A stretch of 64,000 bases of DNA from Flavobacterium cheongpyeongense (GCF_003202435.1 NZ_QJHK01000001.1:372001-436000); one strand, 5' to 3'; numbered from the stretch's first letter, positions 1 to 8,652 are shown. The notes: a model not told the origin generated them from the sequence alone. Numbers and translations are program-made.

Positions 1-3000
1 AACTGAAAAATGCGTTGTTTGGCAATTCTGGCTTTGTGCACTCGTGTCAGTACAGAACGGAAATAAAAAGTAAGTTCTTTTAGTTTTGGCAGATTATCTA
101 CAGCGTAAGTGTTGAGGTAATTGGTCACAAAAAGCTGCATGTTTACGCTTGGATGCTGGCTTAACTTTGTTAAATAAGTTATACCGTCTTCCGGATTAAA
201 ATGTTGTGTAATCATTTCTTTTCCAAATTGTTCAACGGCGGGCAAGACAGAATCTGCAATGCTGATCAGGCATTCTAAATCCCAGTCGGTCTCGACAAAT
301 TCGGTTTTAAAGAAATGAAATGCAAATGCCCTGGTATCGTCCCAAGTGGTTTCTAACAGAGTAAGCGCATTATTTCTCTCTGTACGAATTCGTTCTTTAT
401 TGGCTATAAAATAATTCCATGACCATTGTCTTACAGCCAGGATTTCGTGGTTTGCTAATGCGATAATCTGCAGAATTGTAAATTCAGAAGTACGGGAATA
501 TTGTTTCAATATTTCGTATCCGGTTAACTGGCTTTCTCTGTAATTGGCATAAATTAATTTGATGATGTCACGAGGATTTAAGGCTGTATTCCATTGAATT
601 GCAGTTTGTTCGAGTGTGAATTTTTTGAATATTATATGGGCACCTCCAAATTTTTCTTTTCTAATCAGGGCATAAACATTGCTGCGAAGGGCAGCGTCAA
701 GTATGCCTGAATTTGATTTTCCTAATTGAACAATGCGATCGAGAACAGCCGTAATGACATCAGAATATTCATTTTGTAATAACTCTAATAAAGTTTCCGT
801 ATTGGCTAATAAATAATCTTCCTGATATTGATGTAAAAGCAGGATGCCATTTTGTCTAATTTCGAAATTATCATCTTGCAGAAAAAGGGCAATAAGCGAA
901 AACGGAATTTCCTGTGACGCTACTTTTTTAGATTTCAAAATTAAAATACTACTGGCTAATAAGTTGTTCGTTTTTAAATCAGAGGCAATTAAACGTGCCA
1001 CAATATCCCAGCTTAATTGTTCCAGATGCGATGTTGCTATTGTTTTAAGCCTGTTTATTGCAAGTGCTGCTAAGGTATTGTTAGCAGTGGATTCTTCAAG
1101 TAAAAGCAGCTCAATAATTACTTTTCCGGTAATGACTTTGGCTTTATCTTCAGTAAATACAAAGTTTTCTAAAGTGTTTTTTATCCAGTTTTTTAAACCC
1201 GGAATCTCGTTAAAAAAGATTTTTACAACAGCCTCAATATCGTTTAGAAATAATGCTGTATTAGATTCAATCTGTTTTTTTGCCCAATTTCGTGCAACCT
1301 CTGTTTTAGAATTCAGCACATTGGCAACAAAACCAGCCTGAGAAACGAGTGTGTCATTTTTGAGGCGTATGGTTTCAAATCCTAAATAGTTTGGAATAGC
1401 AAAATCACTATTCAGCAAATTTAAAATGCTGGTTTCATCAAAACGATTGATCAGAGTATTAAAATCGCTTCTGACTTTTAGATTATTATAAGCAAACTCA
1501 TGTATGATATTCATCTGCGCTTCCATAATCAGCTGAATATAAGCTTCCGGAAAAGCATCCCAATGTTCCGGGAATAATTCTAAGCGATCTTGATTATCAT
1601 TTTGGATGGGTTTTTCTTCTAGGGAAACTATCAGTGATTGAGTCTTTTTTTCTTCTTTTTTACCAAAAAAAGTAGCAAAGGCTTTTTTTGCCACATCCAG
1701 AACAGAGCTGGAACTTTGATTGGTATTTCTGTTTGTTTGTTGGGTTGGTTTACGGTCTATTATTCTGGTTGGATCATTTTCGGAATAATAATAATTTTTA
1801 CTGGAAAAAACTTCCTGCCCCAAAATAAACTTCATTTTCGAATTTAAAATTCGGGTTTTATCATTTCCAAATAAAATGGTTGACAGCAAAGCCAGATTAG
1901 AACACTCCGGATAATCTATTACAGTATAATAGTATCTTTTGTCATTATAATTGTACTGACCATACATATTTACAGGTGATTTGTCGGCTTTGGTATAATC
2001 GTCTTCGGTGTATTTTGATAAAATGGAAACGGCAAATTTGAGGTATTTTTTGGCATCCTCTGTTGCATGCATTTCTTTCAAAAAAGTAAGGCTGTTTTTC
2101 TGAAAATAAAGTTTAGTAAAGTTAGAAAATGCAATTTTACTGTCTTTACTGCGAAGTTCTTTACCGATGTTTACTCTTTCATTTAAAGAGAAAATGAATT
2201 GTGAGTTAGCGTAGTCACTTTCTAATGAAACTGTTCGTGTAAACATTGGATTTTCATTTTCAAAACGGTAGGCTAGGACGGCAATTGCCTCTGCATCATT
2301 TCGTAAATGAGCTAGTTTGTAAATAGCCCTTACATGCTTAAAATAAGGCGGTTTAAAAGGAACTGCTTCTAATAAAAATACAACAATTTCATGTAGTTTC
2401 GCATCAAACTTAGAAACTAAATACAAAGTGGTCAGATAGGTAATCGCATTATTTTCTAATTCCTCTTTTAGAAAATGAATTAGGGCATCAAAATCTTTTT
2501 TGTCAATATAGTACTTTGCTTCCTGAGGTATCGTCTCCAGGAGTGATTCGATATGTTGTTGTAATTCAGCTTCTTTTAAGATTTCTAATACCCCCTCATG
2601 AGCCAGGTTTTTTATATATTCTTTTTGTCTTCCCTGAAAAGCGTTAGATTTAAAAACTTCTTTACCAGCAACTGCTTTTAGTTTTATTAAAGCCCAGATA
2701 GCCGAATAGGTTTGTAAATCATCTCCTTTTGATGCTAATTTAATAATGTACGGAATCGCTTCCTGTATGTTTAATAAACCGGCTTTCCAAATTACTCGGC
2801 TGGTTTTCCATTCGGTATTAAAAGTCTGTCTGCCTGTTACGGCATCTTCTAAACGCTGCAGGATTACACCGTTTTTAGAATCCGGTTCTATGCTTTCTAA
2901 TGAAGGAAGATCAATAAGCGTTTCTATTTCTGAGGCGTAACCTTTTGCTTTTTTTTCATTTTCAAGCTTATCAAAAATAACTTGTGCTTTTTCAGCCGAA

Positions 3001-3164
3001 ACATATTCCGGAGTTTTAGTTCCTTCTTTTAATACGGTACCTCTTCTTCCATATCTAAAATTTACCACATAATTATTGGCGTCAATAGCACATAAGTCTA
3101 TTTCGTATACTTTATCTGAATTTCCTTCTTTATAGAAAAGTTTGATCTGCTTAATTAATTTCAT
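1..3164 (-). CDS. WGR-domain, HEAT-like repeat protein; probable retron effector (partial, runs off left edge)
   Basis: Open reading frame of at least 1054 codons starting at 3164 and still open at base 1, so the C-terminus is missing. The N-terminus is a WGR-type domain (residues about 1-75) with YGRRG at residues 38-42 in place of the usual WGR. This nucleic-acid-binding fold is known from PARPs and MolR/YehI-type proteins. The rest reads as amphipathic helical repeats resembling HEAT/ARM units (for example DDNFEIRQNGILLL near residue 760), broken by a low-complexity linker near residues 470-520. It starts 18 bp after the retron reverse transcriptase stop on the same strand, so it is probably translated from the same mRNA. 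In known retrons the gene beside the RT encodes the toxic effector held inactive by RT-msDNA, and I infer that role here. Without the missing end I cannot exclude a further domain. A MolR-type regulator is the alternative. Confidence 0.8.
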   Translation of the reverse strand, partial: MKLIKQIKLFYKEGNSDKVYEIDLCAIDANNYVVNFRYGRRGTVLKEGTKTPEYVSAEKAQVIFDKLENEKKAKGYASEIETLIDLPSLESIEPDSKNGVILQRLEDAVTGRQTFNTEWKTSRVIWKAGLLNIQEAIPYIIKLASKGDDLQTYSAIWALIKLKAVAGKEVFKSNAFQGRQKEYIKNLAHEGVLEILKEAELQQHIESLLETIPQEAKYYIDKKDFDALIHFLKEELENNAITYLTTLYLVSKFDAKLHEIVVFLLEAVPFKPPYFKHVRAIYKLAHLRNDAEAIAVLAYRFENENPMFTRTVSLESDYANSQFIFSLNERVNIGKELRSKDSKIAFSNFTKLYFQKNSLTFLKEMHATEDAKKYLKFAVSILSKYTEDDYTKADKSPVNMYGQYNYNDKRYYYTVIDYPECSNLALLSTILFGNDKTRILNSKMKFILGQEVFSSKNYYYSENDPTRIIDRKPTQQTNRNTNQSSSSVLDVAKKAFATFFGKKEEKKTQSLIVSLEEKPIQNDNQDRLELFPEHWDAFPEAYIQLIMEAQMNIIHEFAYNNLKVRSDFNTLINRFDETSILNLLNSDFAIPNYLGFETIRLKNDTLVSQAGFVANVLNSKTEVARNWAKKQIESNTALFLNDIEAVVKIFFNEIPGLKNWIKNTLENFVFTEDKAKVITGKVIIELLLLEESTANNTLAALAINRLKTIATSHLEQLSWDIVARLIASDLKTNNLLASSILILKSKKVASQEIPFSLIALFLQDDNFEIRQNGILLLHQYQEDYLLANTETLLELLQNEYSDVITAVLDRIVQLGKSNSGILDAALRSNVYALIRKEKFGGAHIIFKKFTLEQTAIQWNTALNPRDIIKLIYANYRESQLTGYEILKQYSRTSEFTILQIIALANHEILAVRQWSWNYFIANKERIRTERNNALTLLETTWDDTRAFAFHFFKTEFVETDWDLECLISIADSVLPAVEQFGKEMITQHFNPEDGITYLTKLSQHPSVNMQLFVTNYLNTYAVDNLPKLKELTFYFRSVLTRVHKARIAKQRIFQ

Positions 3165-3182
3165 AATCGAAAAGGCTGTTAA

Positions 3183-4697
3183 TTAAAAAATATCCCACCA
3201 GTTTTCCGGTTTTTTCTCGATTGGTATTTCCTTTGTTTCATCCGGAACCGGAATAACGATTGGAGTAATTTTTTCTGGAATACTTATTTTTTCTACATAA
3301 GGTAAACCATGTTGTTTTATAATATCTTTCAAATTTTGTCTGAATACGATTCCTTTTTCAGGATTCACCATACGTACATAATTGATGTAACCTTCTATCG
3401 CATTAATGACATGTATGGCTTTTCCCCATTTTTGGTCTTTCCATCCGTTTTTTTCAATATTATGAAGTAAGGCGCGAAATTTCCGCAATTGATTTCGGTC
3501 AATATTTGGTTTTTTATTAACAACAATTCCGGTCACTTTTTGCTGTATTCCTTTTCGCATCACATGGATTTTATCGGGATGAATCACAAAACCTTCCGTT
3601 TCGATTATTTTTTTAGTAAAATATAGTAAACGCGAAACATTTTTGCTGTTTTCCTGAGTTGTAGAAAAACTCATGTCGTCTGCATAACGCGTATAGTTGA
3701 AATTTAATTTTTTAGCTAATCCATTGATTTTTTTATCCATTTTATAAACTATCAAATTGCTTATAGCCGGACTGGCAGGCGAACCCTGCGGTAATTTTCG
3801 TTCACCGGACTGAACATAATAAGTAACTCCGTCTAATATTGTCTCGTTAATTTCAGAGTGAGTACATAACAAACCTAAAATAACAGCAACTTCTTCAGAA
3901 TAACCCATTTTATGAAACAATCCTTTTACTCTTTTATACGTTACCGTTGGGAAAAAATCTTTTAAATCGATATTAACTACAATGTCTTTGTTGATGTGGG
4001 GCTGGGCATTGGTTACAATAGAACGTTCTTTGATAAAACCATGCGCCTCCGTGGTGTAAGGTATTTTTTGAAGTATGTTTTCTAAAATCCAGTTTTGAAT
4101 TTCTTTTAATTTCGGTTTTGGGGCTGATATTTTTCGCTTGCCTCCTGATTTTTTTTCAAGTTCAAAAGTATGATAATGGTTAATTTTGGATACTTTTCTG
4201 TTGTAAGCAAGATATTGTAATGCTTTCAGATCTATCTGCATACTTTTTGCGAGCGCCAGCGCATCTTTATAAAAAGGCAGCTTGTATTTTTCTAAAAGCG
4301 TAAGATTACTTTCTTTATAATAAAGCCCTTTTGATACTTCTTCGCCTAAATATAAAATTTGCTGTTGCTGTAATAATTGCCAGTTCTCAGCTTTTTCGCG
4401 ACGTTTTTTCTCATTATTTAATTTGGTTTCAGCCCTCTTCTCTTTCGCAGCTTTCATTCTTGCTTTGCGCATTTCAAGAATCATAGATTCTCTATTGCTG
4501 TACTTTCTGTCTTGCGCTAAAAGATCATTTAATTCTTTTTCAATTTTAGCTTCCTGTTTGATAAGGATTTCAGAAAGTGTAGGCTCAGCTCCTGACTGCC
4601 AAAATCCTAAACGCTGCATTTCTTCTAATATGTAGCTATCTTTTGAAGTTGCTCTTATTCTATCATAAATTTGTTGTTTACTTAGCTGTTCAGACAT
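3183..4697 (-). CDS. Retron-type reverse transcriptase
   Basis: 504 aa. The RT palm has motif A with D244 (DLKDFF) and the catalytic YADD at 338-341. Two retron-specific signatures are present: NAxxH as NAQPH at 230-234, and VTG at 388-390. LPQGSPASP forms motif B. About 115 residues precede the palm, rich in Lys/Glu and likely coiled coil (roughly 45-115), longer than in minimal retron RTs. The C-terminus is Pro/Glu-rich and ends WWDIF. Retron RTs copy part of an adjacent ncRNA into msDNA that stays linked to the RNA, and the matching ncRNA lies immediately upstream (4721-4974). A WGR/HEAT protein follows after 18 bp. A group II intron or DGR RT is unlikely: there is no maturase domain, no intron RNA and no template/variable repeat pair, while both retron motifs are present. 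Confidence 0.93.
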   Translation of the reverse strand: MSEQLSKQQIYDRIRATSKDSYILEEMQRLGFWQSGAEPTLSEILIKQEAKIEKELNDLLAQDRKYSNRESMILEMRKARMKAAKEKRAETKLNNEKKRREKAENWQLLQQQQILYLGEEVSKGLYYKESNLTLLEKYKLPFYKDALALAKSMQIDLKALQYLAYNRKVSKINHYHTFELEKKSGGKRKISAPKPKLKEIQNWILENILQKIPYTTEAHGFIKERSIVTNAQPHINKDIVVNIDLKDFFPTVTYKRVKGLFHKMGYSEEVAVILGLLCTHSEINETILDGVTYYVQSGERKLPQGSPASPAISNLIVYKMDKKINGLAKKLNFNYTRYADDMSFSTTQENSKNVSRLLYFTKKIIETEGFVIHPDKIHVMRKGIQQKVTGIVVNKKPNIDRNQLRKFRALLHNIEKNGWKDQKWGKAIHVINAIEGYINYVRMVNPEKGIVFRQNLKDIIKQHGLPYVEKISIPEKITPIVIPVPDETKEIPIEKKPENWWDIF

Positions 4698-4720
4698 AGT
4701 ATAATCGCTGTTTTTATATT

Positions 4721-4750
4721 AAAAAAAGCCCTATTGCAGCAATAGGGCTT
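4721..4750 (-). terminator. Terminator of the retron ncRNA
   Basis: A 10-bp stem with a 3-nt loop (4728-4748; arms GCCCTATTG and CAATAGGGC) is followed on the minus strand by a run of seven T. It lies between the ncRNA and the RT start at 4697. This suggests the ncRNA is made in excess, with the RT and WGR genes expressed by read-through. Confidence 0.8.
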
Positions 4751-4799
4751 AAAAGTTTAAAACCTTCGTATTTTCTGAGGACTATGTCTATCAACTCCC

Positions 4800-4871
4800 G
4801 AGAAAGGGTACTATACGTACAGTTAATCTCAAGGAGGTGGAACCGAAACTGTACGTATAGTACCCTTTCTC
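4800..4871 (-). repeat. msd inverted repeat (25-bp perfect stem)
   Basis: Bases 4800-4824 are the exact reverse complement of 4847-4871, with loop 4825-4846. The loop of the RNA strand contains CCACCTCCTT. A perfect 25-bp palindrome fits the msDNA hairpin of a retron rather than a terminator, because no T-run follows it on either strand. Confidence 0.9.
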
Positions 4872-4978
4872 ATCCATAAGATAGAAGTAGTGCTGAATGT
4901 GAAATAATTTTACATCGATGACGAAACATCATCATTTTCTTTATACAAGAAAAAGCAAGGTATTTCTTAAACTCAAAA

Positions 4979-4986
4979 CAAACATA
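4979..4986 (-). promoter_or_regulatory. Promoter -7 box of the retron
   Basis: The minus strand reads TATGTTTG, an exact match to the Bacteroidota TAnnTTTG -7 element. The expected start, about 5-7 nt downstream, coincides with the 5' end of the a1 segment of the ncRNA. No clear -33 TTTG is seen. Confidence 0.65.
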
Positions 4987-5220
4987 ATAAAAAAAATTTG
5001 ATTGTAATAGAACTAATTTAAAATAGATATTATGTTTTTTTAAAGTTGCTTATAACGATTTAATTATGAGTTGAAAACAAATTTATAATAGAATAATAAA
5101 AATTAGGTATCCAAATATAGACTAATAAAAACAGCGTTTTTTTATACTATAGCCTTATACCAGTAAATTTTTGAATTGTTAAAAAAAAAGAATTAGTATA
5201 AATTGTACATGGGAATGACT

Positions 5221-5256
5221 AAAAAAAACGGCTGTTCTAAAAAGACAGCCGTTTTT
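5221..5256 (-). terminator. Terminator after the acyl-CoA ligase gene
   Basis: Arms AAAAACGGCTGT (5224-5235) and ACAGCCGTTTTT (5245-5256) form a 12-bp stem flanked by A/T runs, so it can act in both directions. It lies directly downstream of the minus-strand ligase gene. Confidence 0.75.
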
Positions 5257-5279
5257 GGGTTGATTAATTTATATTTTGA

Positions 5280-7061
5280 TTAATTCTGGATTCCGTAGAT
5301 TTTATCGTAAAGACCTTTGTAAATTTCTTTGATGATTTTACGTTTTAGTTTTAAAGTAGGGGTAAGCTGCCCGCCATCGATAGACCAGACATCTGGTGTT
5401 AATTCAAAACGTTTAATTTGTTCCCAGTGCCCGAATTTCTTGTTTACTTCTTCGATTTCGCTGTCAATACGTTTAATGACATCAGGGTTTGATGCAATTT
5501 CAGCATTGGTGCTTCCTAAAGTAATTTTATGGATTTTCGCCCATTCTTTTACAAATTCAAAATTTGGCTGAATAAAAGCAGCCGGCATTTTTTCGCCCTC
5601 TCCAATTACCATAATCTGTTCAATAAAACGGGATTGTTTCATGGCGTTTTCAATAAGCTGTGGTGCAATATATTTTCCGCCGGAAGTCTTGAACATTTCT
5701 TTTTTACGATCGGTAATTTTCAGGAAACCTTCACTGTCGATTTCTCCAATATCTCCTGTATGAAAATACCCATCCTGTAAAGCCTCTGCTGTTTTTTCCT
5801 CATCTTTATAGTAACCCAGCATAACGTTTGATCCTTTGCATAAAATTTCACCGTCTTGGGCAATTTTTACTTCTACATTGCGGATTACTTTTCCGACGGT
5901 CCCAATTTTAAAACCTTTGTTTCTCTGGTCGTTTACTGCAATTACGGGAGATGTTTCAGATAAACCATAACCCTCCATTACAGGAATTTCGGCAGCCGCA
6001 AAAACCCTTGACAATCGTGGCTGTAAAGCAGCGCTTCCGGAAACCATTAATTCCAGCCTTCCTCCCAAACCTTCTTTCCATTTGCTGAAAATTAGTTTAC
6101 GGGCGATTTTTAATTGGAATTCATACCAGAAACCGTTGGCTCCGTATGGTTCGTATCGTAATCCTAAATCAATCGCCCAGAAGAATAATTTTTTCTTAAT
6201 TCCGGTTAGTTCAGCTCCTTTAGCGTAAATCTTATCATAAACCTTTTCTAAGAGCCTTGGTACAGCTGTAATTACCGTTGGGCGTACCTCTTTTAGATTA
6301 TCACTGATTTTTTCAATGGATTCTCCAAAATAAACCGAAACACCATAATATTGATAGATATACAAAATCATTCTTTCGAAAATATGGCAGATAGGCAAAA
6401 AGCTCAAAGCAGTACTTTTTCCTGCATCAAACGGAATTCTTGGCGCACTGTCCAAAACATTTGAAACAATATTTTTATGAGAAAGCATTACGCCTTTTGG
6501 TTTTCCGGTAGTTCCCGATGTATAGATAATCGTAGCAAGATTGTCTTCTTTGATGCTGTTTTTTCTGATTTCAACTTCTGTCTGATTACTTTCATCAGCA
6601 CCCAAAGTCAATAATTCCGACCAATGTTTGCTTCCTGCAATTTCGTTAAAAGAATACACTTCCTTTAATGTAGGGACATTTGCTTTTATGGCATTTACCT
6701 TCTGTAGTACTTCTTCATCAGAAACAAAACAATAGATACTGCCACTGTGGTTTAAAATATATTCATAATCTTCTTGCGAAATAGTAGGGTAAATGGGTAT
6801 GTTTTGTGCACCTGTCTGCAGGATACCAATATCCATTATATTCCACTCCGTACGGTTATTAGAAGTTATTAAGGCAATTTTATCATCTTTTTGAACCCCC
6901 ATTCGCAATAATGCTCTGGAAACGGCATTCGCTTTAGCAATGTATTCGCTGCTGGATGTTTTTTCCCAGATACCATTTTTTTTGGTAGCCAATGCAACTG
7001 GAAGATTGTAAGTTTCTTGTTGATAATAGGGAAAATCAAAAAGGCGTGTGATTGTAACCAT
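5280..7061 (-). CDS. Long-chain fatty acid-CoA ligase, AMP-forming
   Basis: 593 aa, within the usual length for bacterial FadD15-type ligases. The P-loop YTSGTTGKPKGVM is near residues 177-190. The A5 motif GYGLSETSP is near 367, and the A8/A10 region TGDIGEIDSEGFLKITDRKK, with KTSGGKYIAP, near 430-460. The enzyme activates fatty acids with ATP through an acyl-adenylate to acyl-CoA for beta-oxidation or lipid synthesis, in the cytosol or at the inner face of the membrane. It is a single gene between two terminated units. A strong hairpin terminator follows at 5221-5256. The substrate chain length cannot be read from sequence, so the long-chain call rests on resemblance to the FadD15 group. 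Confidence 0.93.
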   Translation of the reverse strand: MVTITRLFDFPYYQQETYNLPVALATKKNGIWEKTSSSEYIAKANAVSRALLRMGVQKDDKIALITSNNRTEWNIMDIGILQTGAQNIPIYPTISQEDYEYILNHSGSIYCFVSDEEVLQKVNAIKANVPTLKEVYSFNEIAGSKHWSELLTLGADESNQTEVEIRKNSIKEDNLATIIYTSGTTGKPKGVMLSHKNIVSNVLDSAPRIPFDAGKSTALSFLPICHIFERMILYIYQYYGVSVYFGESIEKISDNLKEVRPTVITAVPRLLEKVYDKIYAKGAELTGIKKKLFFWAIDLGLRYEPYGANGFWYEFQLKIARKLIFSKWKEGLGGRLELMVSGSAALQPRLSRVFAAAEIPVMEGYGLSETSPVIAVNDQRNKGFKIGTVGKVIRNVEVKIAQDGEILCKGSNVMLGYYKDEEKTAEALQDGYFHTGDIGEIDSEGFLKITDRKKEMFKTSGGKYIAPQLIENAMKQSRFIEQIMVIGEGEKMPAAFIQPNFEFVKEWAKIHKITLGSTNAEIASNPDVIKRIDSEIEEVNKKFGHWEQIKRFELTPDVWSIDGGQLTPTLKLKRKIIKEIYKGLYDKIYGIQN

Positions 7062-7216
7062 TTTATATGATATATTGAATTTTACCGCAAATTAAATAAA
7101 AAACAGATAAAATTTTTAATTTAGGAAAATAATATCCGAAAATCTTGGGAGGCTTTTTAAATACAGCGAAAACGTTTTCATTTTCACTGTAACATCATAA
7201 TATAAATAACAACTAA

Positions 7217-7666
7217 TTAGTTAGATTCGGGAGTCTTTACTTCAGTATTATCTCCATAGTCTTTTACACGATCCCCCATGAGATACATTTTTTTCTTATT
7301 GGGAACAATCAGAAATTGGGTGTAAATCCATTCACCTGTTCCTTTTATTTTGTACCAAAACGTATAAGCGGCACTGTCGAACCCTTCTTTAAAGATAGGA
7401 ATACCTTCATTACTGCATTTGATTCCCCATACCATCTCTTTTTTAGACATATTTTCTAATTGAAAAACACCGGTTCCATCAGCATTGATCTGAATAATAG
7501 GTTTTTTTGTCCCTTCAATTAAATAAATACCAGCTACAGGCTGACCTATGTCTGTAGTCATAAAATGTTCGTGGAATTTGTACATAATTGAGGTAACCTT
7601 AGCTTGTGCATGTAACTGTGTAGCACCTACAAAAAGGGTAATTAAAAGTGATTTTAAGATTTTCAT
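7217..7666 (-). CDS. Small secreted protein of unknown function (paralogue of the 47389 gene)
   Basis: 149 aa when started at 7666 (MKILKSLL), which gives a clean signal peptide ending ATQLHAQA. An in-frame ATG at 7675 adds only three residues. The mature part has SAAYTFWYKIKGTGEW, then a hydrophobic strand and KKKMYLMGDR. The same pattern (SASYTFWYR, KKKMFLMGER) occurs in the protein encoded at 47389-47820, so the two are paralogues about 40 kb apart. No catalytic motif is visible. It is probably periplasmic or surface exposed, function unknown. It stands alone, with AT-rich gaps on both sides. Confidence 0.75.
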   Translation of the reverse strand: MKILKSLLITLFVGATQLHAQAKVTSIMYKFHEHFMTTDIGQPVAGIYLIEGTKKPIIQINADGTGVFQLENMSKKEMVWGIKCSNEGIPIFKEGFDSAAYTFWYKIKGTGEWIYTQFLIVPNKKKMYLMGDRVKDYGDNTEVKTPESN

Positions 7667-7845
7667 GAATGTCAATATTTAATTTTTTTTTTGGGGATTA
7701 TTTTCTGCGAATATAGTTTAAATTGGAAAAGTTATTCTATAAATTATAAAGCTTTTTTAAAATTTTATTGAATTTGAGAAAATGATTATTTTAATTTTTA
7801 GATGATTTTTTATTGATGAAATAAATATGTTTTCTTTTATGGTTA

Positions 7846-7853
7846 TACATTTG
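7846..7853 (+). promoter_or_regulatory. Promoter -7 box for the MORN-repeat gene
   Basis: TACATTTG matches TAnnTTTG and lies 44 bp before the start codon at 7898. No convincing -33 TTTG was found. Confidence 0.5.
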
Positions 7854-7897
7854 CAATACTAAAATGCAATATTTGTTGTTGTATAGAAAAAAAGAAT

Positions 7898-8602
7898 ATG
7901 AAAAAGTTTTTGATTTTGTTTTTAATAAGCGCCACTTGTTTTGCGCAGGATTTTAATAAATTAGATGCTAACGGCAAAAAAGACGGTGTTTGGAAGGGTA
8001 TTTACGAACCTTCTAAAAGACCTCGTTATGAAGGTACATTTATTCATGGAAAAGAAACTGGAATTTTTAAGTTTTTTGATGATACTAAAAAAGGGGATGT
8101 TATAGCAACACGTGATTTTAGCGCAAATGACGGAAGTGCCTATACTATTTTTTATGACCAGAAGAAAAACATAGTAAGCGAAGGAAAAGTTGTTGGGAAA
8201 AATTATGAAGGAGAATGGAAATATTACCATAAGGCTTCTAAAGTGTTAATGACACTTGAAAACTATAAAAACGGAAAGTTAGAAGGGCAAAGAACCGTTT
8301 ACTATCCAAATGCAAAAGTTGCTGAAGAAATAACTTATAAAAATGGATTAAAAGAAGGTGTTTATAAAAAGTTTGGACAAAACGGAATCATTTTAGAGCA
8401 AACAACTTATTCTAATAACCAATTTAATGGGGATGCTGTTTTTTATGATTTAGATGGGGTAGTAGCTTCGAAAGGTAAATTCCTAAATGGTAAAAAAGTT
8501 GGAATGTGGCAATTTTACCTGAGAGGGAAATTAACTAAGGAGGTCAATATGAGCGATCCTAAAAGCAACTATAAGGCAGATTCAAAACCTAAAATGGAAT
8601 AG
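7898..8602 (+). CDS. Secreted MORN/YwqK-type repeat protein
   Basis: 234 aa with a signal peptide (MKKFLILFLISATCFAQ). The mature protein consists of repeated units of about 22-24 residues of the form YxNGKLEGxxxxYYPNGK, seen for example at NYKNGKLEGQRTVYYPNAK. This is the MORN-like repeat found in proteins often labelled toxin-antitoxin system YwqK family antitoxin. In flavobacteria such proteins are usually exported and their role is unknown, so the antitoxin label should not be taken literally. A larger protein with the same repeats is encoded at 19414-22668. The start is supported by the signal peptide and an upstream TAnnTTTG box. Confidence 0.8.
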   Translation: MKKFLILFLISATCFAQDFNKLDANGKKDGVWKGIYEPSKRPRYEGTFIHGKETGIFKFFDDTKKGDVIATRDFSANDGSAYTIFYDQKKNIVSEGKVVGKNYEGEWKYYHKASKVLMTLENYKNGKLEGQRTVYYPNAKVAEEITYKNGLKEGVYKKFGQNGIILEQTTYSNNQFNGDAVFYDLDGVVASKGKFLNGKKVGMWQFYLRGKLTKEVNMSDPKSNYKADSKPKME

Positions 8603-8652
8603 GTTTTAAAAGGATAATTGAGTTAAATTTGATTTGTTAATATTTTGATTAA

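Larger units (their letters stand above)
4721..4974 (-). ncRNA. Retron msr-msd ncRNA
   Basis: Read on the minus strand. The inferred start (about 4973) falls just after a TAnnTTTG box. The 5' segment a1 (about 4949-4973) can pair with a2 (about 4754-4775) through AGTTTAA/TTAAACT and ACCTT/AAGGT plus flanking pairs. The msr part contains a 7-bp hairpin with a UUU loop at 4917-4933, the type of element retron RTs recognise. The msd is a perfect 25-bp stem (4847-4871 with 4800-4824) around a 22-nt loop. A rho-independent terminator (4721-4750) closes the RNA before the RT gene. I could not fix the branching guanosine or the exact cDNA ends. The ordering a1-msr-msd-a2-RT is canonical, so the identification is strong, but the boundaries are estimates. 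Confidence 0.88.

Noticed and set aside
844..1341. A 165-aa plus-strand frame
   Set aside because: It lies wholly antisense to the long WGR-protein frame, which has family-like features and no stop codon.
4800..4871. The 25-bp stem as a terminator or an IS end
   Set aside because: No T-run, no transposase, no duplicated target, and its place between a1 and a2 beside a retron RT explains it better.
5221..5256. The GGCTGT/ACAGCC hairpin as part of a mobile element
   Set aside because: It has the form and position of an ordinary bidirectional terminator after the acyl-CoA ligase gene.
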